In this document: positions 24,100 to 32,245 of the stretch, piece after piece
Layout: every line of letters begins with the position of its first letter
Numbering within the stretch: position 1 is the stretch's first letter
Origin: Candidatus Geocrenenecus sp. JGI 0000106-J15
GTDB taxonomy: Archaea > Thermoproteota > Nitrososphaeria_A > Caldarchaeales > Wolframiiraptoraceae
DNA length: 50,391 nt
Direction of reading: 5' to 3'
Assembly (NCBI GenBank): GCA_000405685.1
Contig: ASPF01000017.1
Coordinates: 1-50,391 of the forward strand
Notes under the pieces: model-generated
What the model saw: the letters and a program-made list of their open reading frames with translations, nothing else
Told to the model about the DNA's origin: nothing
Database searches by the model: none
Program-made: the position numbers and the translations under genes

Positions 24100-25317
24100 A
24101 TGGGAAATTCTAGAAGAGTTTTTCCACTCTATATTCCTCCTACATTCTTAGTTAAACAAGCAGCTTCTCTGATGACGTTTAAATATGCAACTAAGTGGAA
24201 TGGGCTTAGTAGATGGATAAAGAACATGCCTAATCTTCTCCAGATCTCTGCTGGAGCTATAGGTATTGGATGCTTCGGTTATCCTATACATCCAGTATTT
24301 GAGGTTACATCTAACTGTAATCTAAGATGCCTCCATTGTCATGCTAGAGGGGGAGAATTCAGGTTAGATGAACTGAGTACAAGAGATGCAAAAGAAATTA
24401 TTGAAAACCTTGCAGATGTACGTGAATTTCGTACACTCGTCTTTACTGGAGGTGAGCCTCTAGTTAGGAGAGACATTTTCGAATTAATGAAGTATGCTTC
24501 CGACATAGGATTCTATACGGTTTTAGCTACAAATGCAACTTTGATAACAAGGGAAGTAGCTAGAAAACTTAAAGAAGTTAAGATTGGAGGTATAGCTGCA
24601 AGTATAGATTTTGTTGATCCAGTCATGCATGATGAATATCGTGGAGCATCAGGTACATTTGAAAACACATTGAAAGGGATATCAAATGCCCTGAGAGAAG
24701 GATTGTACATACAAGTTAATATAACTATTTCTAAGCGTAACTTTAAACAACTTAGAGAATTAACCATACTGGCAGATAAGATAGGGGCCCATGTTATACT
24801 TCTCTATCAGTTAATTCCCTCTGGGAGGGGAGAGAATCTACTCAGCGAAACTCTCAACTCCGAGCAATTCAAGATACTGATGGAAGAGTTACATAATATT
24901 CAGAGTATGATTAATCCAGTCACTATACCTGTTGGTCTCCCAGAATACTTTGCATATCTTACAAAATCAATGGATCTAAACCCTAAGATCGCATCTCACG
25001 TTTTTAAGGGATGTATAGCTGGAAGAGGAATGTACTACATAAAACCTAACAGTGATGTCTGGCCATGCCCATTCCTACCTATATCTGCTGGAAACCTAAA
25101 AGAAAAATCAGCTAAAGAAATATGGAGAAGCCCAGTCTTCAATATGTTTAGAGATAGAAGTAGATTGAAAGGTCATTGTAGTAGATGCATCTATAGAGAT
25201 GTATGTGGAGGATGCCGTGCAAGAGCATACGCTTATACGAATGATCCACTGCAGTCAGACCCATGCTGTCCTCTCTACAGAGTAGAGCCGCCTATAACTC
25301 GTATTGAAAAACTCTAG
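24100..25317 (+). CDS. Radical SAM/SPASM-domain enzyme
   Basis: A 405-residue protein. The [4Fe-4S] motif CNLRCLHC lies at about residues 73-80, preceded by a roughly 65-residue N-terminal extension with a hydrophobic patch (LLQISAGAIGIGCFGY). TGGEPLVRRDIFEL is the SAM-binding GGEP motif. The C-terminal SPASM region has GCIAGRGMYYI, WPCPFLP and CSRCIYRDVCGGCRARAY with many Cys. Similar enzymes act in haem (AhbC/AhbD), peptide or cofactor maturation. It lies 6 nt after UbiA and is probably cotranscribed. The substrate is unknown. Confidence 0.88.
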   Translation: MGNSRRVFPLYIPPTFLVKQAASLMTFKYATKWNGLSRWIKNMPNLLQISAGAIGIGCFGYPIHPVFEVTSNCNLRCLHCHARGGEFRLDELSTRDAKEIIENLADVREFRTLVFTGGEPLVRRDIFELMKYASDIGFYTVLATNATLITREVARKLKEVKIGGIAASIDFVDPVMHDEYRGASGTFENTLKGISNALREGLYIQVNITISKRNFKQLRELTILADKIGAHVILLYQLIPSGRGENLLSETLNSEQFKILMEELHNIQSMINPVTIPVGLPEYFAYLTKSMDLNPKIASHVFKGCIAGRGMYYIKPNSDVWPCPFLPISAGNLKEKSAKEIWRSPVFNMFRDRSRLKGHCSRCIYRDVCGGCRARAYAYTNDPLQSDPCCPLYRVEPPITRIEKL

Positions 25318-25398
25318 AGAAGTTATAAAGAATTGTTAAGCTAAAGTTTAATGTAAAGGTTATTTCCTAGATTTTACGCATAGATAGAGTAGGTTAAG

Positions 25399-26424
25399 AT
25401 GAAAGAGCTTAGAACAATCTGGTGGGAGAAGAATCACGTAGTAATTATTGACCAACGTCTCCTACCACATAAACTAAAGTATCTAAAGATTAAAAGCTAT
25501 AGAGAGATGGCTAGAGCGATTAAAGAGATGGCTATTAGAGGTGCTCCAGCTATAGGTGTTGCAGCAGCAATGGGTTTAGCTCTAGCTGTAGTAAATGTTA
25601 AAACAAACAACCATGAAGTATTAATGAAGAGACTGGAAAAAGCTGCTGAAACCATACGGTCTACTAGACCTACAGCTGTAAACCTCTTCTGGGCAATAGA
25701 TAAGATACTAAATATCGCTAGAGAAGCTCAATCTAGAGAGAATCTAAAAGAGAAGATAATAAATGAAGCCTTAAGGATAGCAGAAGAAGATATTGAAGTA
25801 AATAAGAAGATTGGAGAGAACGGTTCAAGGCTGATTAATGATGGAGATAAGATACTTACTCATTGTAATGCAGGTGCTCTAGCCACTGTTGGATACGGGA
25901 CGGCTTTAGGAGTAATCCGGGCAGCGTATAATCAAGGAAAGAAGACCCTAGTATATGCTTCAGAGACTAGACCTAGACTTCAAGGAGCAAGATTAACAAC
26001 TTGGGAGCTTATTAGAGAAGGTATACCTGTTAAGCTTATCACAGATAACATGGCTTCATTCTTAATGCAGAGAAGAGAGATAAATAAGGTTGTAGTTGGA
26101 GCAGATAGAATACTTGCAAAGACTGGACACGTAATAAATAAGATAGGAACCTTAACACATGCTATCTCTGCAAAATATTATAATATTCCATTCATTGTTG
26201 CTGCACCCTTCTCAAGTATCGACTTCAAGCATAACGTTGATGAAGTAATAATAGAAGAAAGAGAAGTTAGAGAAGTCTTGTATATAGATAATGCTAGGAT
26301 TGCTCCAAAAGGAGTTGAAGTCTGTAATCCAGCCTTCGATATTACTCCACCTGAGCTGGTATCCTATATTGTTACTGAGAAGGGAGTCTACAAACCCGAA
26401 GAATTAAAAGAACTAACTAATTAG
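25399..26424 (+). CDS. mtnA: S-methyl-5-thioribose-1-phosphate isomerase
   Basis: A 341-residue member of the eIF2B-related isomerase family. It has IRGAPAIGVAAAMG (about 47-60), catalytic Cys156 in HCNAGALATVGYGTALG, SETRPRLQGARLT and Asp236 in VVGADRI. These match MtnA, which turns methylthioribose-1-phosphate into methylthioribulose-1-phosphate in methionine salvage. A ribose-1,5-bisphosphate isomerase is less likely because the substrate-loop sequences follow MtnA. The end overlaps the convergent VIT1-like gene by 12 nt. Confidence 0.88.
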   Translation: MKELRTIWWEKNHVVIIDQRLLPHKLKYLKIKSYREMARAIKEMAIRGAPAIGVAAAMGLALAVVNVKTNNHEVLMKRLEKAAETIRSTRPTAVNLFWAIDKILNIAREAQSRENLKEKIINEALRIAEEDIEVNKKIGENGSRLINDGDKILTHCNAGALATVGYGTALGVIRAAYNQGKKTLVYASETRPRLQGARLTTWELIREGIPVKLITDNMASFLMQRREINKVVVGADRILAKTGHVINKIGTLTHAISAKYYNIPFIVAAPFSSIDFKHNVDEVIIEEREVREVLYIDNARIAPKGVEVCNPAFDITPPELVSYIVTEKGVYKPEELKELTN

Positions 26425-27018
26425 ATCTAGGAGATATAGTGCTATGATTACGATCACCGCTATACCTGTAGTCTTTAAACCTGATAGAAGTAGGCTGCGA
26501 CCTGAGATCTTTCCAAGAAATATTCCTATTATGAAAAGTGTCGTGAAAAGTATAATCATAGAGTATGTAAAAGCATAGCTACTTTCCATGAGATTTGATG
26601 CTGCAGCGAGGTATGGTGATAGTACAAGTAGTCCTGCAAGGCTTGATGCGAGAGAATTTATTAATGCAGACATTATCGCAACTCTTCTATGAGCTTTTAT
26701 AATCTCTGTTCCTTCAATCTTCATCAATAATGCTTCTTCAATCTCTTTTATTCTCCTCTCCTGTTCAGCTGATTCTGCAATATATGCTGAGCCTACCCCA
26801 GATATGGACATTGCAAGAATCGCTCCTAATCCTCCACTAACTATTTGAAAGACTTGTCTACTTCCAAGTAGATGTATCCCAAGTATTATCCCCCATACAG
26901 TTAATGCACCTTCAAAAGCATTTATCACAAAATATCTTCTAGAGTATTCGGCTGATTTAGAGTATCTGAAGATCTTTGTTAAAGTATTCATTAGCTTAGA
27001 TGAGATTTTCTTAAACAT
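26413..27018 (-). CDS. VIT1/CCC1-like (TIGR00267-type) membrane protein
   Basis: A 201-residue protein with about five hydrophobic helices. The stretches FVINAFEGALTVWGIILGIHL and AMSISGVGSAYIAESAEQERRIKEIEEAL follow the pattern of archaeal VIT1-related proteins, which are thought to move Fe or Mn. It lies 5 nt after the DUF211 gene, and this pairing suggests one operon. An FTR1 iron permease gene is upstream on the same strand, so an iron-linked role is plausible. Confidence 0.75.
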   Translation of the reverse strand: MFKKISSKLMNTLTKIFRYSKSAEYSRRYFVINAFEGALTVWGIILGIHLLGSRQVFQIVSGGLGAILAMSISGVGSAYIAESAEQERRIKEIEEALLMKIEGTEIIKAHRRVAIMSALINSLASSLAGLLVLSPYLAAASNLMESSYAFTYSMIILFTTLFIIGIFLGKISGRSLLLSGLKTTGIAVIVIIALYLLDLIS

Positions 27019-27023
27019 TTTTC

Positions 27024-27314
27024 TTATCTCTTCCTAGCTTTCTGGACTACTACACCGTCAATGCTGTGGATAGCTGCTCCAAGCTTCTTTATAGTCTTCT
27101 CAAGCTCTTCATAACTTATATTTTCACCTTCTATTACAAGCCTTATACTATCTGTCTCAGCATCTACTTCAATTAGTTCAGCTTCTATTCTTGATACTCC
27201 CTCTACCCGGGATAGCTCACTACTAAACTCAACTAGGGATGGGACATGAGTCTTCAAGACATCTAAAACTATCTTGGTTAACCTAGGTCGAGAACTATCT
27301 AGCTCCTCAGTCAA
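27024..27314 (-). CDS. DUF211 protein
   Basis: A 96-residue protein with the DUF211 pattern: KIVLDVLKTHVPSLVEFSSEL, then SRIEAELIEVDAETDSIRLVIEG and GAAIHSIDGVVV near the end. DUF211 proteins have a ferredoxin-like fold, form small rings and are found in many archaea; their role is unclear. It is cotranscribed with the VIT1-like gene 5 nt downstream. Confidence 0.85.
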   Translation of the reverse strand: MTEELDSSRPRLTKIVLDVLKTHVPSLVEFSSELSRVEGVSRIEAELIEVDAETDSIRLVIEGENISYEELEKTIKKLGAAIHSIDGVVVQKARKR

Positions 27315-27407
27315 TCCACTATCACATCTCTTAGATTTTCCTTAAAAAGTTTATTCTTATTACCTTATAAGTGAAGAGGAGGCATCTATCAAGTGAATCC
27401 ATACTAT

Positions 27408-28241
27408 TCAGGGAAGCTTCTTTCTGTAGGTGAGGAAGATTATCGGAAGCATTGTAGCTAGGTATAGTATGTGGATTATTAATCTGAGCCATTCAGCTTC
27501 TACAGTATATCCGAACATGACCGCTAGAATAGAGCCTATAATATTTTTATGATGTAATAGGTTTTCTTTAGGTATGTCTAGCGTGTATGCTGGTTCAGTT
27601 AACCATCCAAGAGAGATATTCTTTACCTCTAGATACTCTATAACTTCATGTACTCCATAGCCTGCTAACCCGCCTGCAATAAGGATTAAGAGCATACTTG
27701 TATAATAGAAGAATGTTCTCAGATTGATCTTTATTCCAATTATGAAGATTATATAGGAGAATAGAAGAGAAGAAGCTAGCGCAAGGATTGCTCCAACCAG
27801 GGTTGTAGAGATGTCGGTTAAGACGAAAGGTGTTAAGAATAATACTGTTTCAAGACTTTCCCTAAAGACAATTATATAAGAGAAAGAGATTAATCCAATA
27901 ATTGACCTACTTGAAGAAACTTCTTCGATCTTTCTTTCTACTTCTTCTCTTATATATCTTCCCTTCAAGGCTATCCAGCGTACAACATATGATAGCACTA
28001 CAACAGCGGTAAAAGCTGCAATAGCTTCAAATAAGAGTTGGGAGTCTTTATCCAGCATACCATAGGTAGAGAAGATTAAGATACCAATTAATATGCTTGT
28101 TACAATTGCTGAGTATACTCCGATCCATACATATCTTGATAACATCGCCCTGTAAGTTCTAGATAAATAAGACAAAATTATTACAACTATGAGGGATGCT
28201 TCAAGGGCTTCTCTGAAGACTATTACGTATTGTCCTAGCAT
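27408..28241 (-). CDS. FTR1-family iron permease
   Basis: The open frame extends to 28409, but I place the start at ATG 28241 (277 residues), because homologues begin near MLGQYVIVFREALEASL and the extra 56 residues are not conserved-looking and cross the divergent promoter. The REALE (10-14) and RESLE iron-binding REXXE motifs are both present, with about seven membrane segments. FTR1 imports iron, usually after oxidation. A TATA-like ATTTATAAC (about 28266-28274, minus strand) lies about 30 nt upstream of this start, implying a leaderless mRNA. Divergent from a secreted Cys protein and a CcdA-like gene. Confidence 0.85.
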   Translation of the reverse strand: MLGQYVIVFREALEASLIVVIILSYLSRTYRAMLSRYVWIGVYSAIVTSILIGILIFSTYGMLDKDSQLLFEAIAAFTAVVVLSYVVRWIALKGRYIREEVERKIEEVSSSRSIIGLISFSYIIVFRESLETVLFLTPFVLTDISTTLVGAILALASSLLFSYIIFIIGIKINLRTFFYYTSMLLILIAGGLAGYGVHEVIEYLEVKNISLGWLTEPAYTLDIPKENLLHHKNIIGSILAVMFGYTVEAEWLRLIIHILYLATMLPIIFLTYRKKLP

Positions 28242-28358
28242 TTTGGAGATATAACCTATAACGATGTTATAAATATTATGATTACAAACAATTACAAAAA
28301 GAACACACCGCAAATATATAGGCATCATAACATTAACCACATGAGAGAGGATTATAAC

Positions 28359-28784
28359 ATGGTTAGGAAAACTATCAAAACAAAAACTAGAAAGAAGAAA
28401 AATATTCATAAGACAACAATTGCCGTAGGACTACTACTATTTTTATTTACTATCATCTTCTTACTCACACTTAACGTACCATCGCCAACTGTTAGTCAAC
28501 ATGCTAGCTCAACAACCTACAGTATCAAAACAGATAGATTCTATGGAAGTATAATAAATAAAGTATACTATAGCGGGTTAGGAGCCGTTATAGCTGATAG
28601 AGATTGTAGAACTGGAAGTGATGGTCTCACTACTTGTATAGGAGTGATAAAAGCAGATAGTGGCGATATAGTCGAATTCAAGTACACTCATGATATGTCT
28701 ATTCAACCATGCCTTATCCCAGGTGATAGAGTTCAGATAACTTCAGAACAAAATGGTAAAGCAACAGTAATAAGACTAAGTTAG
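28359..28784 (+). CDS. Secreted or membrane-anchored small protein, three cysteines
   Basis: Not recognised. From ATG 28359 the product has a very basic N-terminus (KTKTRKKKN), one hydrophobic helix (TTIAVGLLLFLFTIIFLLTL) and a beta-rich outer domain of about 90 residues with Cys in DCRTG, TTCIG and QPCLIPGD. ATG 28341 is an alternative start. An apparent extension to 28278 would overlap the divergent promoter and is rejected. It is followed by a CcdA-like gene after 27 nt, suggesting thiol-linked export or metal binding, perhaps with FTR1. Confidence 0.6.
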   Translation: MVRKTIKTKTRKKKNIHKTTIAVGLLLFLFTIIFLLTLNVPSPTVSQHASSTTYSIKTDRFYGSIINKVYYSGLGAVIADRDCRTGSDGLTTCIGVIKADSGDIVEFKYTHDMSIQPCLIPGDRVQITSEQNGKATVIRLS

Positions 28785-28811
28785 ACGGTAAGCGGCCAGT
28801 AGGTGGATCAT

Positions 28812-29486
28812 ATGCTTGAATTGTTCACTCTAATGGGGTTCATCGATGGTTTGAGTATTTGTAATATTAGTCTAACTGCTCTCTTTATCTCTTTAATGTA
28901 TTCTACACAATTAGATAGAGGGACAGTGATGATTCTAGGTTTATCCTATGTCATTGGAGTGTTTTCTTCATATCTAGCAGTAGGTTTAGGTCTGTTAGCA
29001 GTATCTGTATCTCTGCCGACGATACCTCATATTATTACTAGAGTCGGTGTTAGCATGATGCTTACCATTGGTGTAGCCAACATACTAGCATACTTTGGAT
29101 TAAAGATTCTACCTACAGGGTTGTCTTCTTTTCTAGGTGAAAAAGCAGTAAAAATAATGAAGAAGGCGGGATTTACTTCTTCAGCAGTAGCGGGTGTAAT
29201 GGTTGGAGCACATAATCTACCATGTGCTTGTACAGGCGGCATATATCCAACATTCATAGCTTTAATATCTGATTCTACTTTTAAGCTACTATACTTGATA
29301 CTCTACAACTTATTTTTCATAACCCCCATGATCACAATACTCTTAATTGCTTCAAACAAATCAGTAATATTTCAAGTAAGGAGATGGCATCAACAAAATA
29401 AGGAAAAAGCTAAGCTAACCCTCGGCATCATCATGATAATAGTAGGAATAATCCTTCTAGGGCTATTATACTTAGGTGTAAGTTAG
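28812..29486 (+). CDS. CcdA/DsbD-like membrane protein
   Basis: About 224 residues with six hydrophobic helices. Cys residues occur in the first helix (SICNISL) and in the fourth (HNLPCACTGGIYP), the places used by CcdA-type thiol electron carriers, though spacing is not the classical one. AGGTGG (28801-28806) sits 5 nt before ATG 28812, which favours this start over the GTG at 28803 that lies inside the ribosome-binding sequence. It could carry reducing power to the preceding secreted Cys protein. Confidence 0.65.
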   Translation: MLELFTLMGFIDGLSICNISLTALFISLMYSTQLDRGTVMILGLSYVIGVFSSYLAVGLGLLAVSVSLPTIPHIITRVGVSMMLTIGVANILAYFGLKILPTGLSSFLGEKAVKIMKKAGFTSSAVAGVMVGAHNLPCACTGGIYPTFIALISDSTFKLLYLILYNLFFITPMITILLIASNKSVIFQVRRWHQQNKEKAKLTLGIIMIIVGIILLGLLYLGVS

Positions 29487-29630
29487 TACTTTAATCATGA
29501 TATCTTAAATCGAAATCCATTATAATATTGGGTTTCGAAGCTTACCTTTTATTCTATCCATTTATTACATATACGTAAACCATTAAGAGATAAATATTAC
29601 AAAGATACCCTAAACCCCGCAGGAGTAGAT

Positions 29631-31886
29631 ATGCGTGTAATGGCTCTCATCGTCCTAGCTTTTTTAATTATCTCTCAAACTCCAGTCTCTCTGTATTCAA
29701 TCGATGATACATTTTTAACAGAATGGGCTGAAAAAGATATATTAGTAGAGATGCCGCTTAAGCTAAATGTAGTTTTCCTTGGAGGAGATTTTATACCAAG
29801 TGAAAAGAAACTTGAAGAAAAAGTCAGCCAGATTCTTCCCTGGTATGCTCCATATATCTTATATGAAGATAACTATCTAGGGGTAAATATTACAAGAATA
29901 GATGTAGAGGTGTTCAAAGCACCTAGACAGATGGTTAATGAATATGTTCAGTTTATCCAAGAGAATGATAGAAAATTCTATGAGCCGGATGACGCATCGT
30001 TATATATTTCAAGACTTGAAGAAAGAGTTCAAGAATATTTTTTAGAAGAAATTGGGTTAAGCGGCATCAAAGTGTATTGGATTGATGCGTACATGATGGA
30101 GAATTGGCTATACGAGAATGGAATAGAGCATCTAGGGATAGACTCTGATAGAAGCTATACAATATACTTCCTTCTAAGTAGCCTTGAGCTACCCGCAGTA
30201 GTTGAATACTTCATAGATACTTATTCTCCCGAATCAGGCGAATATATATTCATGGGAGGAATGAATGCTTATGGAGGAAACTATAGACTCTACTTTATAG
30301 ATTTGACATCCATCCCTCTTGGAAGAGATAGATGTGACGGAGACCCTAAATGTAAATCTGCTACAGCAGATTATTATCCAACCTTATGGGAGGACTGGAT
30401 TCTAGATGATGTAGAAATCTTCTACGATCTTTTAGGTACATACATTGCAGAGACAATAATCTACGTATTCTTCAGAGGATACGTCTATAGACCATCATAC
30501 GATATTAACATATATAGTTACCTCTTAATAATCGATGCAACAGAAGAAGATGAAACTGGAGAAATACTAAAAGACTTCTCACCTAACTATTTTATGAATG
30601 CATTATCATCTCTCATACCTTATGCATACAAGATAACAGAGTATAGAATAATAGATGTTGATGAGTTTCCAGAATTAAAGAAGACATTATTTGCAACATT
30701 AACTTATGGAGACGACTACGTAGTGGTTGACTGCAAACAAGTTCCAGAGTTAGTCTTCAACTTACCAGTAATAAAGAGGTTTAAAGATGTTAAAACTCTA
30801 GTTACTGTGCTCTTCGTCTTCGATGAAGAAGCATATGTTTGTAGAAAACACGTAGTTGGTAAAGCATTTGAAAAAGGAGCGCTTTCTGCAATCAGCCGGT
30901 TCACCCTAGAGTATGAGGGGCCGTCGCTAACACTATACCACGAAACGGGTCATGTATTAGGTCTTCGCCATCCACATGACTCAGACCCTGTTCCTTGGGA
31001 TTATGATTTATCTAGCTGGCTCTATGATTGGTCTGCTACTCCTATGACATATGATTCTGCATGTGCACTTAGAACGATGTATGAGGGAAAATATTTTGCT
31101 AAGATAGATAAAGACAGCATAGATATGGGTTTAACGATGGACTTGATGAGAAGAGCTAGGAATATAATTTATCAAGCTTTAGAAAGCCTTGATGATGCTG
31201 GACTCATCAGAGAAGATATACCCGATACACTTATGGAGATGCTTAATGAAGTCGTAGGTGATTTAGAAAATGCTATTGAAGAATTCAAGAATTACAATTA
31301 TCTTGACTGGGCATCTTTCTACGGGTTGGGTGCACAGAAAGTTTCAGCATTCGACTATGCCTTTTCAGCATATCAGCAAGCAGTTATGCTAAGTAGGATG
31401 ACAGAAAATATTCTCGATACACTTATCAAAGAAAAATCGTCTAGAATAAGATTATCTGAAGCCCTTGAACAGTTGGAAGAGCTAAGGACAAGAAATGTTA
31501 AACTGTTAGAAGAACTTGAAAAAATCAGGAAGAGCTTTGAGAATGTACAGAAGAACTATGAAAACCTCAATAGAGATTACATAGAGCTACAAAACAAGTA
31601 CGATGAAGTGAATAATCAACTCAAAAGTCTTAAAAACAAATATACCGAACTAGAGGAAGAGAGAGAACAACTTAAACTTGAGATTGAAAAACTTAGAGGA
31701 GAGATATCTACAATTTCTACAACAAACTCAATATTAACCTCAATCCTGATTATAGTAACAATCGCTATAGCTGCTTTATTAACACTCTACATCAAGTCTA
31801 GAAAAGTTAAGCCTCTCCCTCCTCCCCCTCCACACCAATATTTGCTAAATCTTCGGTTAACTTTTAGCCATGAAGTAATCTCTTGA
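29631..31886 (+). CDS. Membrane-anchored metzincin-type zinc metalloprotease with coiled coil
   Basis: A 751-residue protein. It has a signal peptide (1-23), a long outer domain, a metzincin zinc motif HETGHVLGLRH at residues 437-447 (His437, Glu438, His441, His447), and a Met-turn candidate SATPMTYD with Met472. The motif is HExxHxxGxxH. A helical region (about 505-600) is followed by a heptad coiled coil rich in Leu, Glu and Lys (about 610-695), one membrane helix (about 702-724), and a short tail with KPLPPPPPH. AGGAG (29621-29625) precedes ATG 29631. Target proteins are unknown; a surface sheddase or S-layer-linked protease is a guess. Confidence 0.8.
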   Translation: MRVMALIVLAFLIISQTPVSLYSIDDTFLTEWAEKDILVEMPLKLNVVFLGGDFIPSEKKLEEKVSQILPWYAPYILYEDNYLGVNITRIDVEVFKAPRQMVNEYVQFIQENDRKFYEPDDASLYISRLEERVQEYFLEEIGLSGIKVYWIDAYMMENWLYENGIEHLGIDSDRSYTIYFLLSSLELPAVVEYFIDTYSPESGEYIFMGGMNAYGGNYRLYFIDLTSIPLGRDRCDGDPKCKSATADYYPTLWEDWILDDVEIFYDLLGTYIAETIIYVFFRGYVYRPSYDINIYSYLLIIDATEEDETGEILKDFSPNYFMNALSSLIPYAYKITEYRIIDVDEFPELKKTLFATLTYGDDYVVVDCKQVPELVFNLPVIKRFKDVKTLVTVLFVFDEEAYVCRKHVVGKAFEKGALSAISRFTLEYEGPSLTLYHETGHVLGLRHPHDSDPVPWDYDLSSWLYDWSATPMTYDSACALRTMYEGKYFAKIDKDSIDMGLTMDLMRRARNIIYQALESLDDAGLIREDIPDTLMEMLNEVVGDLENAIEEFKNYNYLDWASFYGLGAQKVSAFDYAFSAYQQAVMLSRMTENILDTLIKEKSSRIRLSEALEQLEELRTRNVKLLEELEKIRKSFENVQKNYENLNRDYIELQNKYDEVNNQLKSLKNKYTELEEEREQLKLEIEKLRGEISTISTTNSILTSILIIVTIAIAALLTLYIKSRKVKPLPPPPPHQYLLNLRLTFSHEVIS

Positions 31887-31975
31887 ACTAATGTTTTAAG
31901 AACTACTTCAAAGATAACCTATGTCACTACAAATGAACCCGATGTATACTTACTACCTAAATAGTTCTACTAAGA

Positions 31976-31984
31976 CTTTATAAT
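31976..31984 (+). promoter_or_regulatory. TATA box for the copper chaperone/ATPase operon
   Basis: CTTTATAAT lies 26-34 nt upstream of the ATG at 32010, giving a leaderless or very short-leader mRNA for the two copper genes. Confidence 0.5.
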
Positions 31985-32009
31985 TTGAGAGTGAGAGTGA
32001 AGAGATAGC

Positions 32010-32234
32010 ATGGTAGAGGGTAAGGCGAGAGGAGTCTTCCGCATATTAAATATGGATTGTACTAGTTGCACTAGAGCTATATCAAGGACACTATACAAGC
32101 TTGATGGTGTTATAGATGTAAGTTTCAATTATATTACTGATAAAATTTATGTAGAATATGATCCTGAAAAAGTAACGATGGATGATGTTAAGAAGGCTGT
32201 AAAGAAGATTGGATTTAAGATTATCGAGTTTTAG
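32010..32234 (+). CDS. Heavy-metal-associated (HMA) copper chaperone-like protein
   Basis: The 74-residue product is a single HMA domain. Metal-binding motif MDCTSCTRAI (Cys15 and Cys18) is followed by LDGVIDVSFNY and the second helix MDDVKKAVKKIGFKI. It is probably a CopZ-type Cu(I) chaperone serving the ATPase encoded 11 nt downstream, or a detached N-terminal domain of that pump, which lacks its own HMA domain. Confidence 0.88.
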   Translation: MVEGKARGVFRILNMDCTSCTRAISRTLYKLDGVIDVSFNYITDKIYVEYDPEKVTMDDVKKAVKKIGFKIIEF

Positions 32235-32245
32235 GAGTGATGTAG

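Noticed and set aside
28242..28409. N-terminal extension of the FTR1 gene to 28409
   Set aside because: The extra 56 residues are not like the family start, overlap the opposite gene's upstream region, and a TATA box sits about 30 nt before ATG 28241.
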